Source of the DNA: an uncultured Clostridia bacterium
GTDB taxonomy: Bacteria; Bacillota; Clostridia; TANB77; CAG-508
NCBI GenBank assembly: GCA_934130085.1
Contig: CAKOXK010000003.1
Location: forward strand, 62,001 to 126,000
Reading direction: 5' to 3'
DNA: 64,000 nucleotides
Positions within the stretch are counted from its first letter, which is position 1. Each line of letters begins with the position of its first letter. Shown piece after piece: positions 45,793-55,874 of the stretch. The notes below the pieces were generated by a model. That model saw only the letters and a list, made by a program, of their open reading frames with translations. It was not told the origin of the DNA and ran no database searches. The translations under genes were made by a program, and so were the position numbers.

Positions 45793-46941
45793 CACGTCTT
45801 TTTCAGTTGTACAATTATATTGTATTTTGAATTCTTTCAGCTTTTTGCTTTCTTTAGTTGTATAACAATGTGGTATTCCGCTTTCTCTTTCATAGCTTAT
45901 TTTCTCTTCACCCTTTTTTATACTAACCAAGTCTTTACTTCCTTTAACAAATGTTATTGGACTTATTGCACCTGATATCACTTTTTTAGGCAAATTTCTA
46001 TAACTCGTTGGCAAAAATGTTAATATATAATTTGCTCCAACATATATATTATCATTTTCTACCTCTTCACTTCTAATATTCATATTGTTTGAACTACAAA
46101 AGTATCTCGTTTTACTCCTACAGTCCAGCCACAAATATGATTTTCCTTTTTCTATACCTGCATCATCATATGTAATCGTATTGATTTTAAACATCCCGTC
46201 TTTATACCACACGTAGTTCTTTTCCTTTATAATTGTGTCATTGTATTCCAGTATTTCTGCATAGTAGTTATTTATATTATTAAGCCCTTTTATTTTCTTA
46301 ATTAATTGTGATAATACCACAAATTTGTATACAGAAAACCCTGCATAAGTTAGTAAGATAATTGCTATTAATATTCTCAATATTTTTCCAATTATCTTTT
46401 TATGTATTCTGGCCTTCTCAGTATTTCCGTTCCCTGACAATGTTGGATATAGGTAAGGTACAAAATTTTTCTTTGCTTCTTCTAATGCTTTTTGCTTTAT
46501 TTCATCTTCATTGACTACTGGAGTTTTGTCAATATTACTTTTCTCTAAATGAATATCAGTTAATTCTCTTGAAATCTCATTATCTATATATTTTTGACCC
46601 CTTTTATTTTCTGGTAATGTTAAAGGCTTTGCACCCTCTTCATCACATTTTTGTTTAGCATATAATTTTGCTAATTCTTTAAAATCGATTTCACCCTCAC
46701 ACATTAATATTGAAGTAGAAATATTTAAGCCCCTCGCTACAGCTTCTATTGAGGACATTGATGGATTACAATCTGAAGCTTCCCATTTTGATATGGTCTG
46801 CCTTGATACTCCTGTCCTAAAGGCCAGCTCTTCCTGAGAAAGGTTAAGTGCTTTTCTCAGTTTTAGAATATTTTTAACTGCTCTCGTTTTATCCGTTTTC
46901 TTTTTCTTATGCTTATCTTTCTCACTTACTTTTGCATTCAT
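45775..46941 (-). CDS. Membrane-tethered XRE-family regulator
   Basis: This is a 388-aa protein. The N-terminal helix-turn-helix (L-S-Q-E-E-L-A-F-R-T-G-V-S-R-Q-T-I-S-K-W-E, about residues 34-54) is a classical XRE/HTH-3 domain. A transmembrane helix follows at about 190-212, then an extracytoplasmic domain of about 175 aa. This architecture suggests signal sensing from outside. It converges with the secreted-protein gene and may regulate it; this is inference. Confidence 0.82.
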   Translation of the reverse strand: MNAKVSEKDKHKKKKTDKTRAVKNILKLRKALNLSQEELAFRTGVSRQTISKWEASDCNPSMSSIEAVARGLNISTSILMCEGEIDFKELAKLYAKQKCDEEGAKPLTLPENKRGQKYIDNEISRELTDIHLEKSNIDKTPVVNEDEIKQKALEEAKKNFVPYLYPTLSGNGNTEKARIHKKIIGKILRILIAIILLTYAGFSVYKFVVLSQLIKKIKGLNNINNYYAEILEYNDTIIKEKNYVWYKDGMFKINTITYDDAGIEKGKSYLWLDCRSKTRYFCSSNNMNIRSEEVENDNIYVGANYILTFLPTSYRNLPKKVISGAISPITFVKGSKDLVSIKKGEEKISYERESGIPHCYTTKESKKLKEFKIQYNCTTEKDVKIAYN

Positions 46942-48210
46942 ACTATTTACTCCTTTTGTTCACTTCAATCACCTCCTTTGTTATAAAATCGAAATTATTT
47001 TATATTTTCAAAAAGGAAATGAGTACCAACTTTTGTTTGCAAAATGATATTTTTTTAAGATTTTTTCATTTTATCTGTTATTAATTGGTACTTTTGAAGT
47101 CATTTTTTGTTATTTTCGATAAATATTATCATTCTTTACATTAGAATGTTAACGATGTTATATAAAAGCTTGGCAAATTAAGCTTTTTTTGAGTAAAAAA
47201 ATCATTTATAACGTTAAAATATAATTTGACTTGTTTTTTCATATAAATCCTGTTAAATCAATGTTTTTTAGCATTTTTATCTAAAATTAATTTATTGCTT
47301 TTTTTGTTAAATTTTACGTTTTTTCTTTTTTAAAAATTTTTTTTATTTTTTAAAGTTTTAATGCAAATTTTTAAATTTATATGATGTTATAATATTAATT
47401 ATGTAAATTCTTTGCAAACTTTTTCCATTTTTATGTTTGTATTGAAGGCCTATTTTATATCATTAAAAAAAGTTTGCAAAAATTTTTGTTTTCCTTATCG
47501 CCGTAAGGTTTTACGGTTTTAGATGTTTTTATGTCGGAAATTTACTTTTAAAATTAAAAATTAGTGCAACTAGATAAATATAAGTATATGTAAATGTATA
47601 TGAGTGAATATTTTAGATTTATATTGTTGGCTGACCAGATTTAATAGGAATTTTTATAAAATTTCTGTTATGCAGATAAGTTTGATTTAACAATGTTTAT
47701 TTATATATAAATGTTCTTTGAATAATCTTCTAATAAGTATTTCATATAAATTTATATCACTAAAACTAAAAGAGCAGTATGGTATGGAAATACAATCATA
47801 CTGCTTTAAAAATGCCCAATGTGTCATCAACTTTCAATTAATCTAAAGGCTATCTCTAGTTTTTGAAAAATATTTATTTTAATTTAAAGAAAAATCAAAT
47901 TAGGAAATTTTTATTTTTTTAAGCCAAGGAATTAATGAAAATCTGACAATTAAAATAATATCATGAACACTTTGTGAAATCAATATTTTGGAAAACTATG
48001 TTAAATTTGTGTAATAAGAAATTTGTTATCATAGTTCTAGAAATGGCCATAATACAATTGGAAAATGCTTAGATCAATTTAGTCTTTTTATAAATATTAA
48101 TAAATTAGGGAACAAATTAGTAAAAATTTTATAATGAAAAATACTTAATTAATATAAATTAACATTTTCATTATATTATTTTTTTACTTATAATTTTGAA
48201 TGTTTTTTAA
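46942..48210. other. Long AT-rich non-coding region with a decayed leader
   Basis: About 1.3 kb with no supported gene. Near the XRE start are the inverted half-sites AGTACCAA (47022-47029) and TTGGTACT (47085-47092). A small terminator-like hairpin is at 47165-47192 (AAAAGCTT/AAGCTTTT plus T), and a larger one at about 47770-47805 (GCAGTATG/CATACTGC). The orphan leader lies at 47919-48030. No other content was recognised. Confidence 0.6.
47919..48030 (+). promoter_or_regulatory. Orphan, degenerate copy of the 267-nt leader
   Basis: A P1-like 17-nt TTAAGCCAAGGAATTAA (47919-47935) is followed by TGAAAATCTGACAA, CATGAACACTTTGTGAAATCAA and TGTAATAAGA (48010-48019). The last box sits 91 nt after the P1 start, against 90 in the intact leader at 48211. 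No hairpin, P2 or gene follows, so the rest was lost. Confidence 0.7.
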
Positions 48211-48477
48211 TTAAGCTTTTAGATTAATGAAAATTTGATAAATAAAAAATATCATGAAAACCTTGCGAAATCAACGCTTTTTAATCTTTAGTAAAATTCA
48301 TGTAATAAGAAAAAAAATTTTATTTTTAAACCACTAAATCGAAAAATATTTTACAGCGAGTAAGGATTCTTCGATTTTTGTTTTTTAATTAATCTAAAAG
48401 ATTAATGAAAAAGTAAAAAACAATGCAAACGCAGGTGTATCAATGCTTTGCAAAATTTTCAAGGAGAAAATTTAAAA
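48211..48477 (+). promoter_or_regulatory. 267-nt conserved leader, copy L1
   Basis: P1 is TTAAGCTTTTAGATTAA (48211-48227) and P2 is TTAATCTAAAAGATTAA (48389-48405), 178 nt start to start. Between them are TGTAATAAGA (48301) and a terminator-like hairpin (about 48336-48379, AAATCGAA ... TTCGATTT then T-run). After P2 come GCAAACGCAGGTGTATCAATG and AAGGAG. Confidence 0.88.
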
Positions 48478-50637
48478 ATGATGTATAAGAAAAATATACT
48501 AAAAAAGTTCAAAGTAAAACAATCTGGAATTACAATAATAGCCTTAGTAGTTACAATTATAATCCTATTAATACTTGCAGGAATAACAATAAGTATGGTA
48601 AGCAATGATGGAATTCTCGGAAAAGCAAAAAATGCTGCAGCAGTTTCAGACAAATCTTCTGCTGAAGAAGAAATGAGCATGTATTTAGCAGGGTTAGACA
48701 TTCAAAGAGAGCAAGAAGGAAATAACGGAAGACTTGCAGATTATTTAAGTGCAAATGTAGGAAACGATGGCTTAGAAGATTTTTTAAATAATGGAGATGG
48801 TTATGCTCAGGTAGCATATAAAGGTCACAATTACATGGTAAATCTAGATGATGGTACATTCACATACATAGGAAAAACCGATGGCAAAGGTGTAAACAGA
48901 CATTTAAAACAGATATTAAATAGTGATAATCAAGATGTACCAGGAATTGCAATGGTAGAAGCAGGAGAGATTGAAACAGAAGATTTAGGCTGGAAAGTAC
49001 TAAGTACAAACAGTAATGGAACAGTCAACTTGATAGCCAATGCAAATACAAGCTTTGAAATTTCAATTTCCGGAATTAATGGTTATACAAATGGTGTAAA
49101 AGCTTTAAATGAAATCTGCTCAAAACTATATGGAAATCTAGAGATTAATGGAAAGAAAGTATTATCAGCAAGGAGTGTAAATAGAGAAGACTTTTTCAAC
49201 GTAACCTATTCAGTATCAAGAACTTACGAGAATAACAAGAAAATAGAACCCATTATTAATCAATTAGATACGGCAAATCACGGCTTTTCTACAGAACAAT
49301 TTAGTGATTATGTGGATATAGAAAACACCTCTGAAACACCATCAAGCAATGCAAGGATGCTAATGTCCAACGCTTCACCCACAATCACGAGCGCAAAGAC
49401 TACAAGTAAAGATTCCACTTGCATGATTAATACAGGAAATAATTATTGGCTAGCCACTAGAAACGAATGGTGTGGATATAATAATAAAAATGGAGAAATG
49501 CAGTATTCAGAGGATTTAGCTTATGAATATTATCAACTAAATAATGTAAGAACAGACGGGGTTTTAGGTGCATCCGCAATGTTCTTTGTAAATCAATATA
49601 GTTCATCAGGAGGTAATACAGGCGGTATTTGCTCATTACGTCCAGTAATAACAGTTTCATCAAATAGTGTATCAGACACATCAGTAGGTTCAACAGTAAA
49701 TGTAGATAGATTCTACAAAAATAAGAGTGGAAGTGAAGCACATGGATATATAAAAGCTGATTCAATAGCAGCTTTACTTGGAAAAGACATAAAGTCAGTA
49801 AATAAGGTAAGTTCAGGTCTGCCAACAGTAGAATCAGATATGACATGGTCAAAACTAACAGATGGAGGATATGATTTACAATCAGGTTCATTTGATACAA
49901 GTAAATATGATTATTATATAGCAGATAGAGCAACAAAATTACAAGTAAGATTAACAGGTGCACCAGCATATAATAATGGAGTATTAGCTTTAGATACAAT
50001 TTGTAATAATTTGTATGGAAATTTAACAGAAATAAAACTAAAAGATGGGCAAACCAAAAAAGTAAAGGTAGTGTTAGCACGTGATGCAAAATTGGAAGAC
50101 TTTATGGACAATAGTAAAATAAATGATACTTTATATGGAAGTTTGTGGACAATGAATGTTAATGATTCAACAACGCCAAACAAGATAACATCAACTTGGA
50201 ATAGCTATGCACCAACACTATTTACACAATATGAGAACATTGATAAAACAAAAGGAGCAAGCAAAGGATATTCAGATTCAAAAATATCATCATATAATAT
50301 GAGCACAGGTGGAACAGAACAATGGCTTCCAGCAAAACAAAAAAGCTTATATGCTTATGAAAAATATAACATCAATAAAAATTCAAACAATCCATGGTTA
50401 AAAGCTATTTACAATTATTATTCTAAAAATGCTAATCGAAACACAAGTAATATTAAAGTAGGTAGAAGCTTTTGGCTTTCATCTCGTTGCATTGATGCTA
50501 ATTACGATTATGTAGGATTTATGCTTTACGAAGTTTTATCAAATGGTATACTTAATGCACCTTATGTTTTCCTTTCTAGTAGCAATAGTTCGTCTTCTTC
50601 TAACAGTCTCCGTCCTGTATTACAGGTTTCTAAATAA
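48478..50637 (+). CDS. Pilin-like-anchored protein with two variable lectin-like (DUF6273-like) domains, copy A
   Basis: This 719-aa protein starts at 48478 (ATGATG), because AAGGAG precedes it; a TTG at 48448 would contain that site. Q-S-G-I-T-I-I-A-L-V-V-T-I-I-I-L-L-I-L-A near residue 14 is the anchor, then N-G-I-L-G-K-A-K-N-A-A. Two related domains follow, each with a W-L-A-T-R or W-L-S-S-R segment, a variable stretch and L-R-P-V-I/L-x-V (at about residues 400 and 715). The pattern recalls DUF6273 and other C-type-lectin-like domains. The last insert differs from its three paralogues. It is the only plus-strand member and has a strong terminator. Confidence 0.82.
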   Translation: MMYKKNILKKFKVKQSGITIIALVVTIIILLILAGITISMVSNDGILGKAKNAAAVSDKSSAEEEMSMYLAGLDIQREQEGNNGRLADYLSANVGNDGLEDFLNNGDGYAQVAYKGHNYMVNLDDGTFTYIGKTDGKGVNRHLKQILNSDNQDVPGIAMVEAGEIETEDLGWKVLSTNSNGTVNLIANANTSFEISISGINGYTNGVKALNEICSKLYGNLEINGKKVLSARSVNREDFFNVTYSVSRTYENNKKIEPIINQLDTANHGFSTEQFSDYVDIENTSETPSSNARMLMSNASPTITSAKTTSKDSTCMINTGNNYWLATRNEWCGYNNKNGEMQYSEDLAYEYYQLNNVRTDGVLGASAMFFVNQYSSSGGNTGGICSLRPVITVSSNSVSDTSVGSTVNVDRFYKNKSGSEAHGYIKADSIAALLGKDIKSVNKVSSGLPTVESDMTWSKLTDGGYDLQSGSFDTSKYDYYIADRATKLQVRLTGAPAYNNGVLALDTICNNLYGNLTEIKLKDGQTKKVKVVLARDAKLEDFMDNSKINDTLYGSLWTMNVNDSTTPNKITSTWNSYAPTLFTQYENIDKTKGASKGYSDSKISSYNMSTGGTEQWLPAKQKSLYAYEKYNINKNSNNPWLKAIYNYYSKNANRNTSNIKVGRSFWLSSRCIDANYDYVGFMLYEVLSNGILNAPYVFLSSSNSSSSSNSLRPVLQVSK

Positions 50638-50709
50638 TTAAAATTATTATTTTGATTTTAATTAAAGCCTACATTTTCAACAGCTACTCTATATCTAAAC
50701 AATTTGGAA

Positions 50710-50767
50710 AAGAAGTATAATTATTATTTTAACATCTCAGTATTCTAATAATAATTATACTTCTTTT
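50710..50767 (+). terminator. Long-stem terminator after copy A
   Basis: AAGAAGTATAATTATTATT pairs with AATAATAATTATACTTCTT around a loop of about 19 nt, then TT. It lies 73 bp after the stop. Confidence 0.78.
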
Positions 50768-50867
50768 GGATATTTTTTATAAATTCATTTTATTTGATTA
50801 GTTTAGCTTAACATTTACAGAGTTCATTCATTTTTTCATATCTTATCAATATATTGCTATTCGTTTA

Positions 50868-52881
50868 CTATTCCTTCCATTGTAATATTTTTTCTCCTGC
50901 ATTTGCTCCCCACGGAGCTCCTTGTATTGAATTCTTTGATTTATCAATGTACATATTTTTGAGTTTTGGTGTACCTGCAAATGCACGACTATCTATTTCT
51001 TTTATTGAGGACGGAAGTTCTATAGTAGTTATACCGCTCCATACGAATGCCTGCTCTTCAATCTTTTCAAGTATATTATTTGGTACAAATTTTGTCATTT
51101 CGCCTTGTGAACAAAAACATCCTATACAAATTGTTTTCACTTTTTCATCTAATATGAATTCTCCATTTATTTTATAAAATACATTATATATTTTTGTTTT
51201 ATCTTTTGAATAAAGTATTCGATTTTCTACCATGAAGTATGGATTATTTTTGTTTACTATTAAATTGAATTCATCAAATTTATTCCAAAATGTATGGTTT
51301 ATATTTTTTACTCTACTTCCGATTTCGAACGTTTTTATGTTTCCTCTTGCAACTATTGAGGACTCAAGAGTTGTTATTGAATCTTGTAGTTTTATATATG
51401 AAGCATTTGTAGCACAATTAAATGCACAAGATAGAATTTCAGTTGCATTTTCATTTTTCAGAACAATATTTTTTTCCTTTGAATAACATAAAACAAGCTT
51501 TGTTAAATCTTTTGTATATATGCAATTTTCTTGAGTCACATAATTACTATTTTCACTATCAATTATTACATCGGATATTGTATCTGGAAAATAGCTCCCA
51601 TCGTTCAGCTTTTTAACTGTGCTCGGAATTTTAATTTTTGTTGCTTTTATATTATTTATATTTGCTGTGAATTCAGTGGTTCCAGCCGGAATCTCCATTT
51701 CTGTTACACCTTCATAATATTTCTTTGAAACAAAGACTACTTTCTCTTCATTTGTAGTATCATTAGTATTTATTAGCATTCCATTAGAATATTTGAATTT
51801 AGAATTATTTTTGTCTATATTTATAGTTTGTAAATAATCACAATTTTCAAATGCTGACGAATCTATCTCAGATACATTTTGAGTTATTCTGATTTCGCTA
51901 AGTTTTGTTCCTGAAAAAGCATCGAACCCAATTTTGACTACTTTATCTCCTAAAAAATTAACTTTATTTAGATTTTTACATCCGAGCAAAGGAATTATTA
52001 GGTATAATTTCTATATTTTCTGGAATATTAATCTCACTAATCAAACAGCTAATAAAGCAACCATCTGATATTTCATTTAAACAATCTGGTAAATCAATCT
52101 TTGAAATGCCACATGCTCTAAATGCTCCTTCCCCTATTTTTTGACATCCTTCATTTATTCCATCTTCATTTACCTTTGTTTCAAAAATTACGCTAGATAA
52201 ATCCTTACAAAATGAAAATGCATCACCTTTTATTTCCTTACATGTATATGGAATAATAACTTTTTTTAGATTCGAAATATTTGAAAACGTTCCTGATGCA
52301 ATAGAAGTAACGGTCTCAGGTAAAGTTAAATTTCCTTGACTATCCATTAGCATTAAATTAGTATTTGATGATTTTAGCTCCCCATTTTCAATGTTATATG
52401 GATTTATACTTATACCAATTTCTTGCGCTATTTTTAATAAAGACTGATCCTGTGACTTAAATAGAATCTCGCCTTTTATTATTTCAAAACTTTCCAAGTA
52501 TTGATCTTTCAAATCTGGGATTATAGTTTTAATGTTTACTTCTTTTTTTATTTCTTCCTGAGTTTGAGTATTGTATGTTAAAGTATTCTTGCCTGCAGTT
52601 AAACTCTCAACATGAAAATTTTCATTTTCTATCATTTTTTCTTCTTTAAAAATTTCGACTTCTTCATTGTATTTCGAAAAATCAGAAATAATTGCAGCTT
52701 TCTTTGTTTTTGTAAGTATACTATTGTTATTCGTAGTTGCTGAAATAATTATTCCTGCCAAGGTTAACATTATGATAATAGTAATTACTAGAACAATTAG
52801 GGTTATAGCTCTTTCTTTGTTTTCCACTATTGATTTGATTCTTTTTTTTGATTCTTCAAAATTTATATTATCAGACCTCAT
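50868..52881 (-). pseudogene. Pilin-like-anchored leucine-rich-repeat (BspA-like) protein, split by a 1-base insertion
   Basis: The first frame (52881 to 51976) has an R-A-I-T-L-I-V-L-V-I-T-I-I-I-M-L anchor and BspA-type repeats such as G-E-G-A-F-R-A-C-G-I-S-K-I-D-L-P, then ends in F-A-R-M. The second frame (from about 51989 to 50868) resumes with L-G-C-K-N-L-N-K-V-N-F, the exact continuation of the repeat. Removing the G at 51987 restores P-N-N-S-F-L-G-C-K-N-L. The restored protein would be about 670 aa with the anchor, polar linker and about 12 repeats. It shares its leader (L2) with the lectin-like genes but nothing after the N-terminus. A surface adhesin role is inferred. Confidence 0.85.
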
Positions 52882-53148
52882 TTTTGCTTTTTCTCCTTAA
52901 AAATCTCTCAAAGCATTGATATGTATATGTTTACGTCACTTTTTGCTTTTTAATTAATCTTTTAGATTAATGAAAAAACAAAAATCGAAGAACGCCTACT
53001 CTAAGTAAGTTATTCTTCGATTTCTTATTTGAAAAGATTGAGTTTTTTTCTTATTACACAAATTTTACACTAGCTTTATAAACGTTGATTTTACAGGGGT
53101 TTCATGGTATTTTTAGATTATCAAATTTTCATTAATCTAAAAGATTAA
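52882..53148 (-). promoter_or_regulatory. 267-nt conserved leader, copy L2
   Basis: P1 is at 53148-53132, P2 at 52970-52954; P2 starts 178 nt after P1. The terminator-like hairpin lies at about 53023-52982. Here both palindromes extend to 12-bp arms (TTTTCATTAATC / GATTAATGAAAA). This leader precedes the leucine-rich-repeat gene, which is unrelated in its ectodomain. Confidence 0.88.
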
Positions 53149-53178
53149 TGAAAAAAATTTAAAATCAAATTCTATAGC

Positions 53179-53220
53179 AAAAGACATATCATTTAAAACT
53201 ATTTTACTGATATGTCTTTT
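53179..53220 (-). terminator. Terminator after copy B
   Basis: AAAAGACATATCA pairs with TGATATGTCTTTT just after the stop at 53230. Confidence 0.8.
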
Positions 53221-53229
53221 CCTTATATT

Positions 53230-55536
53230 TTATTTAGAAACTTGTAATACAGGACGAAGGCTTCGACATGAAGAGGTACTTCTTCCATTAGCGTTAAATA
53301 CTAAATATGTTGAAATTACGCCTGTTCTTGCTACCAAACGTAAGGAAAACGATGCTGAATACCAGTTTATATATGTACAACGTGAAGAAAGCCAATATTC
53401 TTCTCCTTTTTTTATTTTGTCAGCATTTCGATTTGCTACAGACCCCCATGTAGCGTTGTAAATTGCTTTTAGCCATGGATTACTTGATTTTTTATCGTTA
53501 TTATATTTTTCATAGGCATAATCCTTCTTTTGCTCTACAGTAAGCCATTTTTCTATACCATTCGTGTTCATATTATATGATGTTATTTTTGCATCTGAGT
53601 ATCCTTTGCTAGCGCCTTTCGTTCTATCGATATTTTCATATTGCGTAAATAGTGTTGGAGCGAAACTATTATATGTTGACGTTATTTTGTTAGGAGCACT
53701 TGAATCTTCTGCGTTTGTTGTCCATAGACTACCAAAATCGCCTAATTTATTTTCATCCGTGAAATCTTCCCATTTTGCATTTCTTGCTAATACGACTTCT
53801 ACTTTTTTAGTTTTTCCGTTTTCCAACTTTATTTCTGTTAAATTTCCATATAAATTATTACAAATTGTATCTAAAGCTAAGACTCCATTATTATATGCAG
53901 AGGCGCCCGCTAATCTTATCTGTAATTTCGTTGCTCTATCTGCTATATAGTAATCATATTTACTTGTATCAAATGAACCTGATTGTGAATCATATCCTCC
54001 ATCTGTTAGTTTTGACCATGTCATATCAGATTCTACTGTTGGCAAACCTGAATTTACTTTATTTACTGACTTTATGTCTTTTCCAAGTAAAGCTGCTATT
54101 GAATCTGCTTTTACATATCCATGTGCTTCACTTCCACTCTTATTCTTATAAAATCTATCTACATTTACCGTTGTGCCTTCTGAGGAATCTGGTACACTGT
54201 CAGCAGGAACCGTAATTACTGGACGTAGTGAACATTTTTCATTTGCATTATTACCAGAAGAGCCATACTTCTTTCCTACACTGAACATTACCCCCGATGT
54301 ACATGTTCCATCTCCACTTGAATATGCTATTTTATAATATTCATTAGATAAATCTTCTGAATATGGTATTTTTCCATCTGTTCCACTATCCCAATCATAG
54401 TTTTCCATCCTTGTTGCTAACCAATAATTATTGCCTGTATTCATCATATTTATAGTTGATTTTTCTGTTTTATTTAATGTTAGTATTGTTGGGGACGTGT
54501 CCTTGGCTAGCATCTGTGTATTATTCGCTTGATTAGTCGATGTATTACTTATATCAATATAATCTTCTATTTGATTCGTTGAAAACCCATTATTTTTTGT
54601 ATCTAATTGGTTGATCTTTGGCTCAATCTTTTTTCCTCCTACATATTTTCTTGCAACAGAATATGTTACATTGTAGAAGTCTTCTATATTTGTACTTCTT
54701 GCTGATAATACCTTTTTGCCGTTTATTTCTAGACTTCCATACAATTTTGAGCATATTTCATTTAATGCTTTTACACCATTTGTATAACCATTGATTCCTT
54801 CAATTTGTACTTCAAAATTTGTATTTGCATTGGCTATCAAGTTAACTGTTCCATTTTCATTTGTACTTAGTACTTTCCAGCCTAAATCTTCTGTTTCAAT
54901 TTCTCCAGCTTCTACCATTGCAATTCCAGGTACATCTTGATTATCACTGTTTAATATTTGTCTTAAATGTCTGTTTACTCCTTTGCCATCTGTTTTACCA
55001 ATGTATGTGAATGTACCATCATCTAGATTTACCATGTAATTGTGACCTTTATATGCTACCTGTGCATAACCATCTCCATTATTTAAAAAATCCTCCAGAC
55101 TATCATTTCCTACATTTGAACTCAAATAGTCTGCAAGCCTTCCCGTATTTCCTTCTTGCTCTCTTTGAATGTCTATACTTGCTAAATACATACTCATTTC
55201 TTCTTCAGCAGAAGATTTGTCTAAAACTGCTGTAGCATTTTTTGCTTTTCCAAGAATTCCATCATTGCTTACCATACTTATTGTTATTCCTGCAAGTATT
55301 AATAGGATTATAATTGTAACTACTAAGGCTATTATTGTGATTCCTGCTTGTTTTAATTTATAGTTTTTCAATTTATACTTTTTAAATTTTAATTCATTTT
55401 TATAATTTTGTTTAAAGTTATTTGTATTCTTTATTGCTTTAAAACTTTGTTTATAATGTTTTTCTTGAACTTTTTTTATAGAATTTTTCATACACTTGTT
55501 TTCACTTAATTTTAAGCTTTTTTGATCATACCTCAT
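53230..55536 (-). CDS. Pilin-like-anchored protein with two variable lectin-like domains, copy B
   Basis: This 768-aa protein starts at 55536, because AAAGGAG precedes it; the TTG at 55566 would contain that site. It is longer at the N-terminus than the other copies, with an extra basic stretch of about 50 residues (K-N-S-I-K-K-V-Q-E-K-H-Y) before Q-A-G-I-T-I-I-A-L-V-V. The two domains end in L-R-P-V-I-T-V and L-R-P-V-L-Q-V. The C-terminal insert, after Y-W-L-S-S-R, is C-T-Y-I-N-W-Y-S-A-S-F and so on, unlike the other copies. It follows leader L3. Confidence 0.82.
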   Translation of the reverse strand: MRYDQKSLKLSENKCMKNSIKKVQEKHYKQSFKAIKNTNNFKQNYKNELKFKKYKLKNYKLKQAGITIIALVVTIIILLILAGITISMVSNDGILGKAKNATAVLDKSSAEEEMSMYLASIDIQREQEGNTGRLADYLSSNVGNDSLEDFLNNGDGYAQVAYKGHNYMVNLDDGTFTYIGKTDGKGVNRHLRQILNSDNQDVPGIAMVEAGEIETEDLGWKVLSTNENGTVNLIANANTNFEVQIEGINGYTNGVKALNEICSKLYGSLEINGKKVLSARSTNIEDFYNVTYSVARKYVGGKKIEPKINQLDTKNNGFSTNQIEDYIDISNTSTNQANNTQMLAKDTSPTILTLNKTEKSTINMMNTGNNYWLATRMENYDWDSGTDGKIPYSEDLSNEYYKIAYSSGDGTCTSGVMFSVGKKYGSSGNNANEKCSLRPVITVPADSVPDSSEGTTVNVDRFYKNKSGSEAHGYVKADSIAALLGKDIKSVNKVNSGLPTVESDMTWSKLTDGGYDSQSGSFDTSKYDYYIADRATKLQIRLAGASAYNNGVLALDTICNNLYGNLTEIKLENGKTKKVEVVLARNAKWEDFTDENKLGDFGSLWTTNAEDSSAPNKITSTYNSFAPTLFTQYENIDRTKGASKGYSDAKITSYNMNTNGIEKWLTVEQKKDYAYEKYNNDKKSSNPWLKAIYNATWGSVANRNADKIKKGEEYWLSSRCTYINWYSASFSLRLVARTGVISTYLVFNANGRSTSSCRSLRPVLQVSK

Positions 55537-55803
55537 TTTTGCTTTTTCTCCTTTAAAATCTCTCAAAACATTGGTACACCTGCGTTCGCATTGTTTTTTA
55601 CTTTTTCATTAATCTTTTAGATTAATAAAAAAGTAGAAATCGAGGAATTCTTACTCTAAGTAAGTTATTCTTTGATTTCTTATTTGAAAAGATTTAGCTT
55701 TTTTCTTATTACACAAATTTTACACTAGCTTTATAAACGTTGATTTTGCAAGGGTTCCATGGTATTTTTAAATTGTCAAATTTTCATTAATCTAAAAGAT
55801 TAA
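55537..55803 (-). promoter_or_regulatory. 267-nt conserved leader, copy L3
   Basis: P1 at 55803-55787, P2 at 55625-55609 (178 nt). Hairpin at about 55678-55637. The box TGTAATAAGA and the AATGCGAACGCAGGTG tail are conserved. Confidence 0.88.
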
Positions 55804-55833
55804 TAAAAAAATTTAAAAGTAGAATTTCATAAC

Positions 55834-55865
55834 AAACGACATATCATTAAATTGATATGTCGTTT
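55834..55865 (-). terminator. Terminator after copy C
   Basis: AAACGACATATCA pairs with TGATATGTCGTTT around a 6-nt loop, directly after the stop at 55875. Confidence 0.85.
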
Positions 55866-55874
55866 CACTATATT

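Noticed and set aside
48336..48379. Leader hairpins considered as c-di-GMP riboswitches.
   Set aside because: The conserved cores of GEMM-I or GEMM-II riboswitches are not present; the GCAAACGCAGGTG tail resembles them only superficially.
49457..50089. 210-aa minus-strand frame opposite copy A.
   Set aside because: Its residues (L, H, Y rich) are typical of an antisense shadow of an AT-rich gene.
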